Positions 6,806 to 6,870 of a stretch of DNA of 6,870 nt are shown here, piece after piece. The notes below the pieces were generated by a model that worked only from the letters and a program-made list of their open reading frames with translations, made no database searches and had not been told where the DNA came from. This stretch comes from Planctomycetia bacterium. Its GTDB lineage: Bacteria; Planctomycetota; Planctomycetia; Pirellulales; UBA1268. How positions within the stretch are numbered: the stretch's first letter is position 1; every line of letters begins with the position of its first letter. The stretch is from assembly GCA_009919445.1 (NCBI GenBank), contig RGBY01000139.1, positions 1 to 6,870 of the forward strand, written 5' to 3'. A program made the translations under genes and the position numbers.

Positions 6806-6812
6806 ATCCGCG

Positions 6813-6870
6813 ATCCCCCGGTTTCCACCGGGGGCTTCCTCGGTCCGTGCCGGAGGGTGAATGCCTACCC
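6813..6870. repeat. 58-nt hairpin-forming direct repeat, copy 2, cut by the window end
   Basis: This is a perfect copy of 6671-6728 at an offset of 142 nt. Identity starts sharply at ATCCCCC and continues to the last base of the window, so the repeat may be longer than 58 nt. The 84 nt between the copies is not itself a repeat of the DNA before copy 1, apart from the GCTGCGTC block. This is therefore a dispersed-type repeat occurring twice rather than a simple tandem array. Confidence 0.85.

Larger units (their letters stand above)
6602..6870. other. Noncoding, hairpin-rich right end
   Basis: No convincing gene is present here. Open frames exist on both strands but run through the repeated, hairpin-forming DNA and lack ribosome binding sites and recognisable protein sequence. 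The stretch contains the two 58-nt repeats, an imperfect hairpin between them, and a GC-rich segment (6734-6754, CCGC and GCGG arms around a GGGAGCGA-type centre). The window ends inside the second repeat, as would be expected if an assembly stopped at a multicopy sequence. Confidence 0.6.

Noticed and set aside
6399..6860. 153-codon open frame on the plus strand over the tetR upstream region and the repeats
   Set aside because: It starts over the tetR start codon, crosses the promoter and operator region and both hairpin repeats, has no SD, and shows no recognisable protein pattern. The 28-codon ORF in another frame has better signals.
6671..6870. CRISPR array
   Set aside because: There are only two repeat copies, each 58 nt or longer with an 84-nt interval, and no cas genes. 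The unit is a multi-hairpin element, unlike a CRISPR repeat.

Overview
The window carries a tripartite-efflux operon read entirely on the minus strand: a TetR-family regulator, a membrane fusion protein (MFP) and an RND permease. On the left it converges with the 3' part of ychF. On the right is a short noncoding region holding a candidate micro-ORF and two copies of a hairpin-rich repeat. Base composition is moderately GC-rich. The protein-coding starts on the minus strand lack good Shine-Dalgarno (SD) sequences. Together with the intergenic GC-rich hairpin repeats and the overall look of the proteins, this suggests a Gram-negative-type environmental bacterium. A planctomycete is my best guess, but it rests on recall rather than a search.

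Layout. Positions 2-894 (+) hold ychF, missing about 49 N-terminal codons at the window edge and broken near its 3' end. A deletion of about 58 nt in the TGS domain puts the last 39 codons (775-894) in another frame. Positions 939-4205 (-) encode a 1088-residue RND permease, 4214-5656 (-) its 480-residue periplasmic adaptor, and 5681-6400 (-) a 239-residue TetR regulator. The gaps are 24 nt (tetR to MFP) and 8 nt (MFP to RND), so this is almost certainly one transcript. No outer-membrane factor gene lies in the window, and the convergent ychF closes off the 3' side of the operon.

Regulation. Just upstream of tetR is a 20-bp near-palindrome. It fills most of the spacer of a plausible sigma70-like promoter whose start site would fall almost on the tetR ATG. 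The simple model is autorepression of the whole efflux operon, relieved when the regulator binds a ligand.

Right end. On the plus strand, divergent from tetR, is an extended -10 element followed by a strong AAGGAGG site and a 28-codon hydrophobic ORF (6515-6601). After it come two identical 58-nt repeats (6671-6728 and 6813-6870), 142 nt apart, each able to fold into GC-rich hairpins; the window stops inside the second copy. I found no phage, IS, CRISPR or toxin system. The most unusual points are the ychF lesion, the micro-ORF, the operator-in-promoter arrangement and the structured repeat.
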